A stretch of DNA of 54,496 nt, taken from NCBI RefSeq assembly GCF_000332355.1, contig NZ_KB235962.1, positions 1-54,496 of the forward strand, given 5' to 3'. This DNA is from Baaleninema simplex PCC 7105 (lineage in GTDB: Bacteria; Cyanobacteriota; Cyanobacteriia; Cyanobacteriales; Geitlerinemataceae). The notes under the pieces are model-generated. The model saw nothing but the letters and a program-made list of their open reading frames with translations. It was not told where the DNA came from and ran no database searches. The position numbers were made by a program, and so were the translations under genes. Of this stretch, positions 41,673 through 49,473 are shown piece by piece. Each line of letters starts with the position of its first letter. The first letter of the stretch is position 1.

Positions 41673-42596
41673 TCAAAGGACTAATCCCAATCCCAACAAC
41701 ACGCCGCTGGCAAAGTGCAAATTGACGGCGATAAACTTGCAGTTACTGACGAGTTCGGGGCGATCGTGGTTTTCCCCCACGTGCTGCACTAACTGCACCG
41801 CCAGCGGAAGACTTGCCAAACACAGTAACGTCCAGGGCGAGACGCTGCCCGATATCACTGCGATCGCCACCGCACCGAACATCGTGCCGCTGAGCCAGGG
41901 TAACACCTTCGCCCCCCGTTCGGTACCCAGACGTACGATGGGCGATCGCTTCCCAGCGGCCAAGTCGTCTTCGACCTGGTGGAAATGAGAACAAAACAAA
42001 ATCAAACTCGTGGCCAGTCCCACGAACGTCGAAGTGGCTACAAACGGCAGTGGGTTCGCTAACAGTCCCGCCCAGCTTTGGGTTTGGCTGTAATACGCCG
42101 CCGCCAGTGCCATCGGTCCGAAGGTGACGAAACAGATCGATTCGCCGAGGCCGTGATATCCCAGGCGAAACGGCGGCCCCTGGTAGCTGTAACCCAAAGC
42201 GCAGCAGGCGAGAACGATTTCGAGGACGGTGAGATCCCGCTGCCACGCGGCGATGGCGAAAATCCCTGCAATCCCCAACGCTAAAAAGAGGTTAGACATC
42301 CAAAAAATCAGCGATCGATTCCCCGTTAAATTCACCAGAGAATGAGCTTTATTTTTATCGATGCCTGTATCCGAGTCAAACACATCGTTACTGAGATTTA
42401 ACCAGGCAAGAATTAAAATGGCAGAAATTAAAAATGTAGAAAACGATCGCACCTCGAGACGATGGGTTTCCGCAACGGCTACCGCCGTCCCCACCCAAAT
42501 CGGAATCACCGCTACGGTGTACATGGGTGGTTTGATAGCCGCAAACCAGAGTTTTGATGTGTTTGGAGCCTGTGAAGGATCGGATAGCGTTGTCAT
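41673..42596 (-). CDS. menA: 1,4-dihydroxy-2-naphthoate phytyltransferase
   Basis: 307 residues, an integral membrane prenyltransferase with about eight helices. It attaches the phytyl chain to dihydroxynaphthoate in phylloquinone (vitamin K1) synthesis, needed for photosystem I. UbiA-family features are the first Asp-rich motif NLSNDVFDSDTGIDKNKAHS, YSYQGPPFRLGYHGLGE and the second site FCSHFHQVEDDLAAGKRSP. It is divergent from menF, the first enzyme of the same pathway, across a 322-base gap. Confidence 0.94.
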   Translation of the reverse strand: MTTLSDPSQAPNTSKLWFAAIKPPMYTVAVIPIWVGTAVAVAETHRLEVRSFSTFLISAILILAWLNLSNDVFDSDTGIDKNKAHSLVNLTGNRSLIFWMSNLFLALGIAGIFAIAAWQRDLTVLEIVLACCALGYSYQGPPFRLGYHGLGESICFVTFGPMALAAAYYSQTQSWAGLLANPLPFVATSTFVGLATSLILFCSHFHQVEDDLAAGKRSPIVRLGTERGAKVLPWLSGTMFGAVAIAVISGSVSPWTLLCLASLPLAVQLVQHVGENHDRPELVSNCKFIAVNLHFASGVLLGLGLVL

Positions 42597-42918
42597 TTTG
42601 TGAATTTTAGTTGTTTTGATTTTTCGCTTTCTGAAGTCTTTTGTATTCTATCAATGGTTCTTAAACCAACGGTAGATACCTTTGGAAAAAGCCCTCAAAC
42701 TGTCTGAAACCCACACCTGTGCTTTCTTCTTTCCCCCGGTGCGATCGCCTCCCTCGACCCCCTTAAACCCCGCGTTTTTCAGGTATCAGTGGTAATTTGG
42801 TACTCAGGCGGCGAGTCTGACGGGACATCTGCGCCAAACTCCCCTACCGGACTGGCGACCCGTTCGCAGCAGTCGGACGCCGTTCTTAGTTTAATAAAAC
42901 TTTACATCCGTCCGGTTC
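42597..42918. other. Shared promoter region of menA and menF
   Basis: 322 bases between the divergent genes. No repeat or small ORF was found. A TAATAAAACT stretch near 42892 could belong to a menF promoter, but I see no convincing -35. Confidence 0.45.
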
Positions 42919-44331
42919 ATGGCAGTTAAACCCAATCCGACAAAACTTTTTCAAACTTGTCAAGACCTCGAAGCATTTCTTTTCAATTGTCAGAAAAGAT
43001 CCCTTGAAAAATGTCAACCGCACTGGATCAGTCTGTCGTGGGAACTGCCCGCGATCGATCCCCTGGTGGCCTTTTCCCGCCTCTTCGACGGCGGAGAACA
43101 ACTTTTTTACCTGGAAAACCCCAACCAAAACACCGCTGTCGCGGCTGTCGGAACTGCCTGTCATCTCAACGTAGACGACAAAAACCGCTTTGACGTGGCG
43201 CGGGAATTTGTCGAAACCTGCCTCGATCGCGCCATTGTGGGCGGAGACAGCCAATCCCCCGACAGTGGAATGCGCTTTTTTTGTAGCTTCACCTTCTTCG
43301 AGCGTACCAGCGATCGCGACGCCCCATTTCCCGCCGCGACCGTCTTCCTCCCTCGCTGGCAAATTTCTCGACGCGGCCGCCACAGTACCGCCGTCTGCAA
43401 CCTCCGTCTCGACGCCAACAGCAACCTCGATCGCCTCACCCGTCAAATTTGGCGCGTCTTGCGCGACCTGCGATCGCTCGGATGTCGCAGCCTGACCCAG
43501 CGTTCCCCCAAACGCAGCCAAACGGACTTCCGCTATATCGATCGCTTCAAACAATCCGTCGAAAAAGCCCTCGACGCGATCGCCACCCAATCCCTTCAAA
43601 AAGTCGTTCTCTCCCACGCCATCGACCTGCAAGCCAGCAGTCCCTACAACCTCACCGGAACCCTCAACAACCTACGTCACCTCTACCCCGACTGCTACAC
43701 CTTCGCCGTCGGAAACGGTCGCGGCCAACAGTTTATCGGCGCCAGTCCCGAACGCCTCCTACAAATTCGCGACGGGGAACTCCTCGCCGACGCCCTGGCC
43801 GGATCTGCACCCCGAGGCATCACCACCACCGCCGACGCCCACCTCGCCAACAGCCTGCTGTGCAATCCCAAAGAACTCCACGAACATCGAGTGGTGTTGC
43901 ACTTCATCCAAGAACACCTGCAAGACCTCGGTTTGACCTTGCACCCGATTCCCCCGATGCGCCTGTTGCAACTATCCAACATCCAACATCTGTGGACGCC
44001 CGTACAAGCCACCGTTCCCGATGGCGTACATCCGTTGCAAGTTCTCGAACGCCTGCACCCGACGCCCGCCGTGGCGGGGGTTCCCCGTTCCCTCGCCTGC
44101 GACGCCATTCGCCAATGGGAACCGTTCGATCGCCAACTTTACGCCGCCCCCCTCGGTTGGCTAGACGGCGATGGAAACGGCGAGTTCGTCGTGGGAATTC
44201 GATCGGCTCTCCTCGACGGCGATCGCGCCCGTCTCTACGCCGGAGCGGGGATCGTCCACGGTTCCGACCCCGAAAAAGAGCTCGCCGAAATTCAACTCAA
44301 ATTCCAAGCCCTCCTGAAAGCGTTGGCTTAG
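42919..44331 (+). CDS. menF: Isochorismate synthase
   Basis: 470 residues of the chorismate-binding family. It converts chorismate to isochorismate, the first step to phylloquinone in cyanobacteria. Visible features are KVVLSHAIDLQASSPYNLTG, FAVGNGRGQQFIGASPERLL, ADALAGSAPRGITT, ELHEHRVVLHFIQ, the HLWTPVQATVPDGVHPLQVL block, LHPTPAVAGVPR and the C-terminal RARLYAGAGIVHGSDPEKEL. Together with menA it marks a split menaquinone/phylloquinone gene pair. Its stop is immediately followed by a 16-base tandem array. Confidence 0.93.
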   Translation: MAVKPNPTKLFQTCQDLEAFLFNCQKRSLEKCQPHWISLSWELPAIDPLVAFSRLFDGGEQLFYLENPNQNTAVAAVGTACHLNVDDKNRFDVAREFVETCLDRAIVGGDSQSPDSGMRFFCSFTFFERTSDRDAPFPAATVFLPRWQISRRGRHSTAVCNLRLDANSNLDRLTRQIWRVLRDLRSLGCRSLTQRSPKRSQTDFRYIDRFKQSVEKALDAIATQSLQKVVLSHAIDLQASSPYNLTGTLNNLRHLYPDCYTFAVGNGRGQQFIGASPERLLQIRDGELLADALAGSAPRGITTTADAHLANSLLCNPKELHEHRVVLHFIQEHLQDLGLTLHPIPPMRLLQLSNIQHLWTPVQATVPDGVHPLQVLERLHPTPAVAGVPRSLACDAIRQWEPFDRQLYAAPLGWLDGDGNGEFVVGIRSALLDGDRARLYAGAGIVHGSDPEKELAEIQLKFQALLKALA

Positions 44332-44332
44332 A

Positions 44333-44444
44333 AGAGGGGGAGACAGGGAGAGGGGGAGACAGGGAGACGGGGAGACAGGGAGAGGGGGAGACAGGGAGAG
44401 GGGGAGACAGGGAGACGGGGAGACAGGGAGAGGGGGAGCAGGGG
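44333..44444. repeat. 16-bp tandem array, seven units
   Basis: Seven 16-base units of AG(A/A/C)(G)GGGG-AGACAGGG type. The first half alternates AGAGGGGG, AGAGGGGG, AGACGGGG, so there is a 48-base higher-order unit repeated twice. It begins two bases after the menF stop codon. Purine-rich on the plus strand. Confidence 0.9.
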
Positions 44445-44449
44445 AGAAA

Positions 44450-44540
44450 CTGTCAACTGTCTCCACTGTTCACTGCTCACTGTTGACTGCTCACTGTAAA
44501 AGGCTGGTGACTGAAACACTGTTCACTGTTCACTGTAAAA
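44450..44540. repeat. Heptamer repeats (reverse orientation)
   Basis: Degenerate CACTGTT/CACTGCT/GACTGTC-type heptamers, the reverse complement of those at 22388-22435, including a second block CACTGTTCACTGTTCACTG near 44517-44536. They are joined to the purine array just as the heptamers at 22388 are joined to a pyrimidine tract. The 3' end of the downstream hydrolase gene (44530) runs into it. Confidence 0.75.
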
Positions 44541-45534
44541 GGTGACTGTCTTCATCACCCGGTACATGGGCGATATGAACGATACCGTCCCCTTGATTGA
44601 CTAGGGGATTCTGGGTTATCCCCACGATCGCCCCGTGACAGGGGGCGACGACTTTCGCGCCGATATTGCCGAAAACATCGACGATGACGCCGAGTTTTTG
44701 CTTTTTGACTACCTTTTGCCCTAATTCTACGTTCAGGAGCAAAATTCCCCCCATCGGCGATCGAATCCATTGGGTTTTTCGCACTTCCACCGGGGCGAAG
44801 GGTAACGGGTGCAGTTGCGTTTCGTACATCTGTAGGGCGTTCATCACCCGCAACACCCCTTCGACACCGACTTCGATGGCCTGGCGATCGAAGCGCAAGG
44901 CTTCCCCCGCTTCGTACAACAACACCGGAATTCCCTGCTGTGTGGCCGCTTGGCGAAGCGAACCGTCGCGAATCGTCGAATGAATCACCACCGGAACGCC
45001 AAACGCCATCGCACAACGATAGGTTTCCGAGTCGTCCAAGTTGGCGCGGATTTGGGGTAAATTGGTGCGGTGGTCTGAGGCAGTATGTAAGTCGATGCCG
45101 TGGGTGGAGTGGTGGACGACCTCTTTCATGAACAAACTGGCCAGCCGCGAGGCCAACGACCCCCTCGGAGAACCGGGAAACGAGCGGTTTAAATCGCGGC
45201 GATCGGGTAAATATCGCGATTGTTCGATAAAGCCAAAGACGTTGACCACCGGGACGGCGATTAAGGTACCGCGAAGCTGTTCGGGAACCACGCGATCGAG
45301 AACTCGCCGTACGATTTCGACCCCGTTGATTTCGTCTCCGTGAATCGCCGCACTCAGCCACAATACCGGCCCGGTTTCGGAGCCGTTTACGACGGTGACG
45401 GGGAGAGAAATCGGGGTTTGCGTGGCCAGTCGCGCCACGGGAAGTTCGAGTTGAACGCGGGAAACGGGGGGAACGGTGGTGTCTCCGATATCGATCGCGT
45501 TAGCAGCACGTAAATCTTGCAAGCGGTCTTCCAT
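44530..45534 (-). CDS. Succinylglutamate desuccinylase/aspartoacylase family protein
   Basis: 334 residues with an M14-like zinc amidohydrolase fold. Zinc ligands are in LSAAIHGDEINGVEIVRR (His and Glu) and GIDLHTAS (His); substrate-binding RDLNRSFPG is also present. The C-terminal part (SPMGGILLLNVELGQKVVKK followed by VVAPCHGAIVGITQNPLVNQ) is a small beta barrel. It removes an acyl group from an N-acyl amino acid or similar compound; the substrate is not evident, and no arginine-degradation operon is present. The last residues are encoded within the heptamer repeat, so the C-terminus may have been altered by it. Confidence 0.88.
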   Translation of the reverse strand: MEDRLQDLRAANAIDIGDTTVPPVSRVQLELPVARLATQTPISLPVTVVNGSETGPVLWLSAAIHGDEINGVEIVRRVLDRVVPEQLRGTLIAVPVVNVFGFIEQSRYLPDRRDLNRSFPGSPRGSLASRLASLFMKEVVHHSTHGIDLHTASDHRTNLPQIRANLDDSETYRCAMAFGVPVVIHSTIRDGSLRQAATQQGIPVLLYEAGEALRFDRQAIEVGVEGVLRVMNALQMYETQLHPLPFAPVEVRKTQWIRSPMGGILLLNVELGQKVVKKQKLGVIVDVFGNIGAKVVAPCHGAIVGITQNPLVNQGDGIVHIAHVPGDEDSHLLQ

Positions 45535-46036
45535 GAAGCGTTTGAAGTCGAGAAATCGTGGATTTGTGAGTGTTTAGATGTTCGAGTTTCACCTGATAGC
45601 TTTTTACGATAACAATTTTTTCCGAGGGTCTGTCTGCGTTTGCGAGATCCTCTCCGCCAGATATCCAGTCTCGTCGCCTGACTCAAACCGTTCGAGATCG
45701 ACCGGATTCTAACAAGGTTCGAGTCTCTCCAATCTTAATTTTTCGTTCGTTGGTTTTTGTTGAAATACATATCGATTTTAATTTACTATTTTCGTTTAAA
45801 TCTCGCCAAATGACAGTTACAAACTATAAAAAATACAATCTTTTGAAAATCAAAAAAATATCGAGACACAACTCGAGACACAAAAATACTTGCAATTTAA
45901 TGTCATAACCTTTTAAAATACAAAGAATATTGTGGAATTAAAACGACTCGATCGCACAGTCCCAAACCTGAAGAACCGCGATAAGTTTAAAATTCCACAT
46001 CAACACTTATCCAGCAATCGATCGCCATCTCGCGCC
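45535..46036. other. AT-rich intergenic region
   Basis: About 500 bases, very AT-rich between 45730 and 45930. An ORF opens at 45932 in frame with the small membrane protein but its first 35 codons do not look protein-like. No repeat was found. Confidence 0.45.
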
Positions 46037-46159
46037 ATGTGGAATCTCGAAGCCTTCAGCGTGCGCCCCGACTTTTACTTTCAAATTGCCTTTACCCTCG
46101 TCGTCAGTGGAATTTTCTTCTGGCAAGTATGGGTTGCGTGGAAAGCCGTGCGCCGCTAA
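46037..46159 (+). CDS. Small single-span membrane protein, 40 aa
   Basis: From the ATG at 46037: MWNLEAFSVRPDFYFQIAFT, then a hydrophobic helix through LVVSGIFFWQVWVAW and a basic KAVRR end. One membrane span with a positive C-terminus. A longer reading from 45932 adds a basic, unstructured 35-residue leader and is less likely. It ends nine bases before the cobA-hemD start, suggesting one transcript. It matches no photosystem small subunit I know. Confidence 0.6.
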   Translation: MWNLEAFSVRPDFYFQIAFTLVVSGIFFWQVWVAWKAVRR

Positions 46160-46168
46160 TCCCAATCA

Positions 46169-47737
46169 ATGCAACAACACCGCGATCGCACGGACGACTC
46201 GCTGTCGCCTCCCTCCCCTGAAGTCCCCCTCCAAACCGTGTATCTCGTCGGGGCGGGACTCGGTGACGTCGGCTATCTCACCGTTCGCGGAAAAGACGTA
46301 CTGCGTCGTGCCGAAGTCTTGATTTACGACGCCCTCGCCGACGATCGCCTGTTAGAGTGGGTCTCGTCCGACTGTCTTTGTCTCAACGTCGGAAAGCGAG
46401 GCGGACGACCGAGTACCCCCCAATCAGAGATCGATCGCCTCCTCGTCGCCTACTGCTTACAAGGACGGCGCGTCGTGCGTCTCAAAGCCGGAGATCCCTT
46501 CGTTTTCGGGCGCAGCGCCTCAGAAATCCGCGCCCTGCGACAAGCCCACTGTCCCTTCGATATCGTCCCCGGAATTTCGTCCGCTCTCGCCGCCCCACTC
46601 CTGGCCGGAATTCCCCTGACCGACGCCGCCCTCAGTTCGGGATTCGCCGTTTTCAGCGGTCACGATCCCGACAAACTCCCCTGGGACGCCCTCGCCCAAC
46701 TCGAAACCCTCGTGTTTTTAATGGGACGTCGCCGACTTGAAGAAATCTGCGATCGCCTTCTCCGTCGCGGAAAATCGCCCCAGACTCCCATCGCCCTCGT
46801 CAGTTGGGCCGGTCGTCCCCAACAGTCCGTTTGCACCGGAACGTTAGAGAATATAGTCAAACGCACTGCGGGACAACCTCCCTCGCCGACCGTTATCGTC
46901 ATCGGCAAAGTCGTGCAGTTACGTGAGGAATTCCGAGATTTTGAGGAGTTTATGGCCACGAAAACCGGTCTTTTAGCTGGAAAAACCATTTTAGTCACGC
47001 GATCGAGCGTCCAAGGGAGCAATTTTCAAACCCTGTTAACCGACGCCGGGGCGAACGCCCTTTCTACCCCCGCCTTAGAAATCGGGCCGCCGTCGAGTTG
47101 GGACGAATTAGACCGAGCGATCGATCGCGTATCTCAATTCGACTGGGTGGTGTTTTCCTCCAGTAACGGCGTCGAATACCTGCTCGATCGCTTACAAGAA
47201 AAAGGTCGAGACGTTCGCAGCCTCAGCGGACTCAAAATCGCCGTCGTCGGTCGCAAAACCGCCAAAATCCTCGAACAACGTGGGTTCAACGCCGACTTTA
47301 TCCCCCCAGACTTCATCGCCGACTCCCTCGTCGAGAACTTCCCCGAACCCGTCGCCGGAAAGACCTTCCTCTGTCCCCGCGTCGAAACCGGCGGACGTAC
47401 CCTATTGGGAAAACAGTTTACAGAAGCCGGAGCGATCGTCGAAATGGTTCCCGCTTACGAATCCCGCTGTCCCGCGTCCCTCGAACCCGCCGCCCTCAAC
47501 GCCTTACGTCGCGGAACCGTCGATGTCGTCACCTTCGCCAGTTCCAAAACCGTGAGAAATTTCGCAAAACTCGTCAACGATGCTGGGGAGATTTCCTTAG
47601 ACAACGTGGCCTTGGCCTCCATCGGTCCCCAAACCACCGAAAGCTGTCTGTCCAACTTCGGACGCTGCGACATCGAAGCCGAAGAATACACCATCGAAGG
47701 TCTGTATCGAGCGATCGTCCGTTGGGTTAACGCTTAG
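46169..47737 (+). CDS. cobA-hemD: Fused uroporphyrinogen-III C-methyltransferase / uroporphyrinogen-III synthase
   Basis: 522 residues with two enzymes of the tetrapyrrole branch point. Residues about 22-258 are SUMT (CobA): VYLVGAGLGDVGYLTVRGKD, YDALADDRLLEW, RLKAGDPFVFGRSASEI, PGISSALAAPLLAGIPLTD. It makes precorrin-2 from uroporphyrinogen III with SAM. Residues about 270-522 are HemD: LAGKTILVTRSSVQGSNFQT, FDWVVFSSSNGVEYLLDRL, AVVGRKTAKILEQRG and VVTFASSKTVRNFAKL, closing the uroporphyrinogen III ring. An internal Met (MATKTGLLAGK) marks the joint. In many cyanobacteria these are separate neighbouring genes, so this is a fusion. GC-rich codon use is normal for the window. Confidence 0.93.
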   Translation: MQQHRDRTDDSLSPPSPEVPLQTVYLVGAGLGDVGYLTVRGKDVLRRAEVLIYDALADDRLLEWVSSDCLCLNVGKRGGRPSTPQSEIDRLLVAYCLQGRRVVRLKAGDPFVFGRSASEIRALRQAHCPFDIVPGISSALAAPLLAGIPLTDAALSSGFAVFSGHDPDKLPWDALAQLETLVFLMGRRRLEEICDRLLRRGKSPQTPIALVSWAGRPQQSVCTGTLENIVKRTAGQPPSPTVIVIGKVVQLREEFRDFEEFMATKTGLLAGKTILVTRSSVQGSNFQTLLTDAGANALSTPALEIGPPSSWDELDRAIDRVSQFDWVVFSSSNGVEYLLDRLQEKGRDVRSLSGLKIAVVGRKTAKILEQRGFNADFIPPDFIADSLVENFPEPVAGKTFLCPRVETGGRTLLGKQFTEAGAIVEMVPAYESRCPASLEPAALNALRRGTVDVVTFASSKTVRNFAKLVNDAGEISLDNVALASIGPQTTESCLSNFGRCDIEAEEYTIEGLYRAIVRWVNA

Positions 47738-48120
47738 GTGAGGAGACGAGAAGCGTAGGGTGTCGTGAGGCGGAGCGACAAATCCCGTCGAAGTCAGGAA
47801 AAAGCGCTTCCCGCCTCACGCACCGCCCCCACCAGAAAAGAGAGAGACAAGGATTTCTCTCGTTGAGATGACGAGGAGATGAAAACGTAGGGTGTCGTGA
47901 CGCGGGGCTAAAAATCCCGTCGAAATCAGGAAAAAGCACTTCCCGCCTCACGCACCGCCCCCACCGGAAAAGAGAGAGACAAGGATTTCTCTCGTTGAGA
48001 TGACGAGGAGATGAAAACGTAGGGTGTCGTGACGCGGGGCTAAAAATCCCGTCGAAGTCAGGAAAAAGCACTTCCCGCCTCACGCACCGCCCCCACCAGA
48101 AAATGGAGAGAAAAGGATTT
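47737..48120. repeat. 132-bp tandem array, three units
   Basis: The sequence GTAGGGTGTCGTGA recurs at 47755, 47887 and 48019, exactly 132 bases apart. Each unit includes an inverted pair (CGTGAGGCGG and CCGCCTCACG in unit 1; one mismatch in units 2 and 3), ...AATCCCGTCGAAGTCAGGAA... and CGCACCGCCCCCACC. Units 2 and 3 are nearly identical and unit 1 is more diverged. It follows cobA-hemD directly. ORFs across it only reflect the 132-base (44-codon) periodicity. Confidence 0.9.
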
Positions 48121-48166
48121 CGACAATTGCGGGCGGCCGACATCGAACCCGACCTTTGATGATGCG

Positions 48167-48480
48167 TTGACATCCTCACCGCCTTGGAAGGACGGTGATT
48201 CCCAAACCTCGCGATTTGGGTTCCTGCTTCCTTCTCTCTCGAGTTTTTCGCAGTTGCTCTCCGGATCGAGATCCTTCAAGTCTTACACTCGCTTCACAGG
48301 CTGTAACGGTGCGTCCCACCGCCAAAATTCCAATTCAATTGGAGTTTTAGGCAAACTTACTAACTTGGGTTTCGTTAGCCAGTTTAACCATTCACGTCCA
48401 TTGTACTGTAAAGCCGCCCTAGAAGGCTTGCCCTGAGCTAAGTCGAAGGGGCGGGGTTTCAAACCCAAAATTTTCGATGA
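48167..48480 (-). mobile_element. IS200/IS605-type remnant: TnpB 3' tail plus right end (copy 2)
   Basis: 314 bases nearly identical to 2574-2889. Minus-strand peptides include SRAALQYNGREWLNWLTKPK and LVSLPKTPIELEFWRWDAPL. The right-end hairpin is at 48178-48198. Relative to copy 1 it lacks the 26-base insert but has its own insert of about 24 bases (about 48425-48448) within the loop of the GCCGCCC/GGGCGG hairpin. It lies 31 bases upstream of the DUF3598 gene, mirroring copy 1 before the GNAT gene. Confidence 0.6.
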
Positions 48481-48511
48481 TAAAATTAGCACTGTCGGGA
48501 GATCGATCGCC

Positions 48512-49342
48512 ATGACCACATCGACGCAGTGGCAATATTTCCTTCGTAACCTGGGGGCTTGGAAAGGTTCCTTCACCCAACTGTCGCCTCGGGGGGAGAT
48601 TCTCAGCGATACACCAACCCTCGTCACCTTCGAGGGATTGGACGACAACCAACTCGTCAAACAACAGGTTTTCAAATATCCTCCTGGCGAACCGGAACCG
48701 CCACCGCTAACCTTGGAATATCGCACCTTGGGACGCAATATCCTGTTTTTTGAAGACGGAGCGTTTTCTATCGGTTCGGTGCAGTTTTCCCCGATCGCCA
48801 CCTTTGGCGCAGAATTAGGATTAATTTACCGCGATCGCCGAATGCGGATCGTGGAACTGTTCGCCCCCTCCGGGGAGTTATCCGGTTTGACATTGATTCG
48901 CGAATGTCTCGAGGGACGCAACGCGAGGGAATTTCCACCCCTGACTGTCGAGAAACTCATCGGCGAGTGGGAGGGAACCGTCACGACGATGTATCCCGAC
49001 TATCGAAATCCTGAAGTATCGTCTTCTCGCCTCTCGATTCGTCTCAACGGAACCGCCCTCCACCAACACTTGCAAACTCCACAATTCGAACTGTCTTCAA
49101 CCGGACGAGTTGAAGGGTCTCGCATTCTCTTCGAGAGCGGTAAAACTCCGATGCAAGTCCTATTATTGCCCGATGGCGCGTCTTGTAACACGCCTCTCAA
49201 AATTCCCAGAGGATTGCCGTTTTTACTCGAATCGGGCTGGCTGGTCGAGGAAAACTTGCGCTATCGCCTCGTTCGCAGCTACGACGCCACCGGACAATGG
49301 ACGAGCCTCACCCAAATTGTCGAAAAAAGACTTGACAAATAA
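48512..49342 (+). CDS. DUF3598 family protein
   Basis: 276 residues, soluble, almost all beta. It begins TSTQWQYFLRNLGAWKGSFT, with TLEYRTLGRNILFFEDGAFS, LGLIYRDRRMRIVELFAPSG, and a second similar half starting LIGEWEGTVTTMYPDYRNPE. Two lipocalin-like halves of about 130 residues, each opened by a W-(K/E)-G motif, fit the cyanobacterial DUF3598 family. Function unknown; related folds bind bilins in phycobiliprotein lyases (CpcS/T). No phycobilisome gene is nearby. Confidence 0.8.
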   Translation: MTTSTQWQYFLRNLGAWKGSFTQLSPRGEILSDTPTLVTFEGLDDNQLVKQQVFKYPPGEPEPPPLTLEYRTLGRNILFFEDGAFSIGSVQFSPIATFGAELGLIYRDRRMRIVELFAPSGELSGLTLIRECLEGRNAREFPPLTVEKLIGEWEGTVTTMYPDYRNPEVSSSRLSIRLNGTALHQHLQTPQFELSSTGRVEGSRILFESGKTPMQVLLLPDGASCNTPLKIPRGLPFLLESGWLVEENLRYRLVRSYDATGQWTSLTQIVEKRLDK

Positions 49343-49378
49343 AATAATCTATGATGATAAGATTTTAAAATCACCAGC

Positions 49379-49465
49379 GTTAGGGAATAGGGAATAGGCA
49401 ACAGGCAACAGACAACAGTTAATCGTTTTTCCCCCTCTCCCTTTCTCCCCCTCTCCCCCTCTCCA
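49379..49465. repeat. Heptamer repeats plus CCCTCTCC tract, third copy
   Basis: GGGAATA-type units shift into GCAACAG, GCAACAG, ACAACAG heptamers (about 49381-49421). A polypyrimidine tract (CCCCCTCTCCCTTTCT...) runs to about 49465. Same architecture as 22388-22500, with different heptamers. Confidence 0.7.
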
Positions 49466-49473
49466 CAAGCCCC

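Noticed and set aside
44333-44444. Possible CRISPR array
   Set aside because: Contiguous 16-base units with no spacers.
43449-44486. 345-aa Arg/Pro/Ser-rich plus-strand ORF within menF
   Set aside because: Frame shadow of menF in GC-rich DNA; low-complexity basic sequence running into the tandem array.
47737-48120. Possible CRISPR array
   Set aside because: Units of 132 bases are repeated throughout with no short repeat/variable spacer pattern and no cas genes.
47727-48179. 150-aa minus-strand ORF with repeated peptide blocks
   Set aside because: The periodic peptide arises from the 132-bp (44-codon) array; no start signal or known fold.
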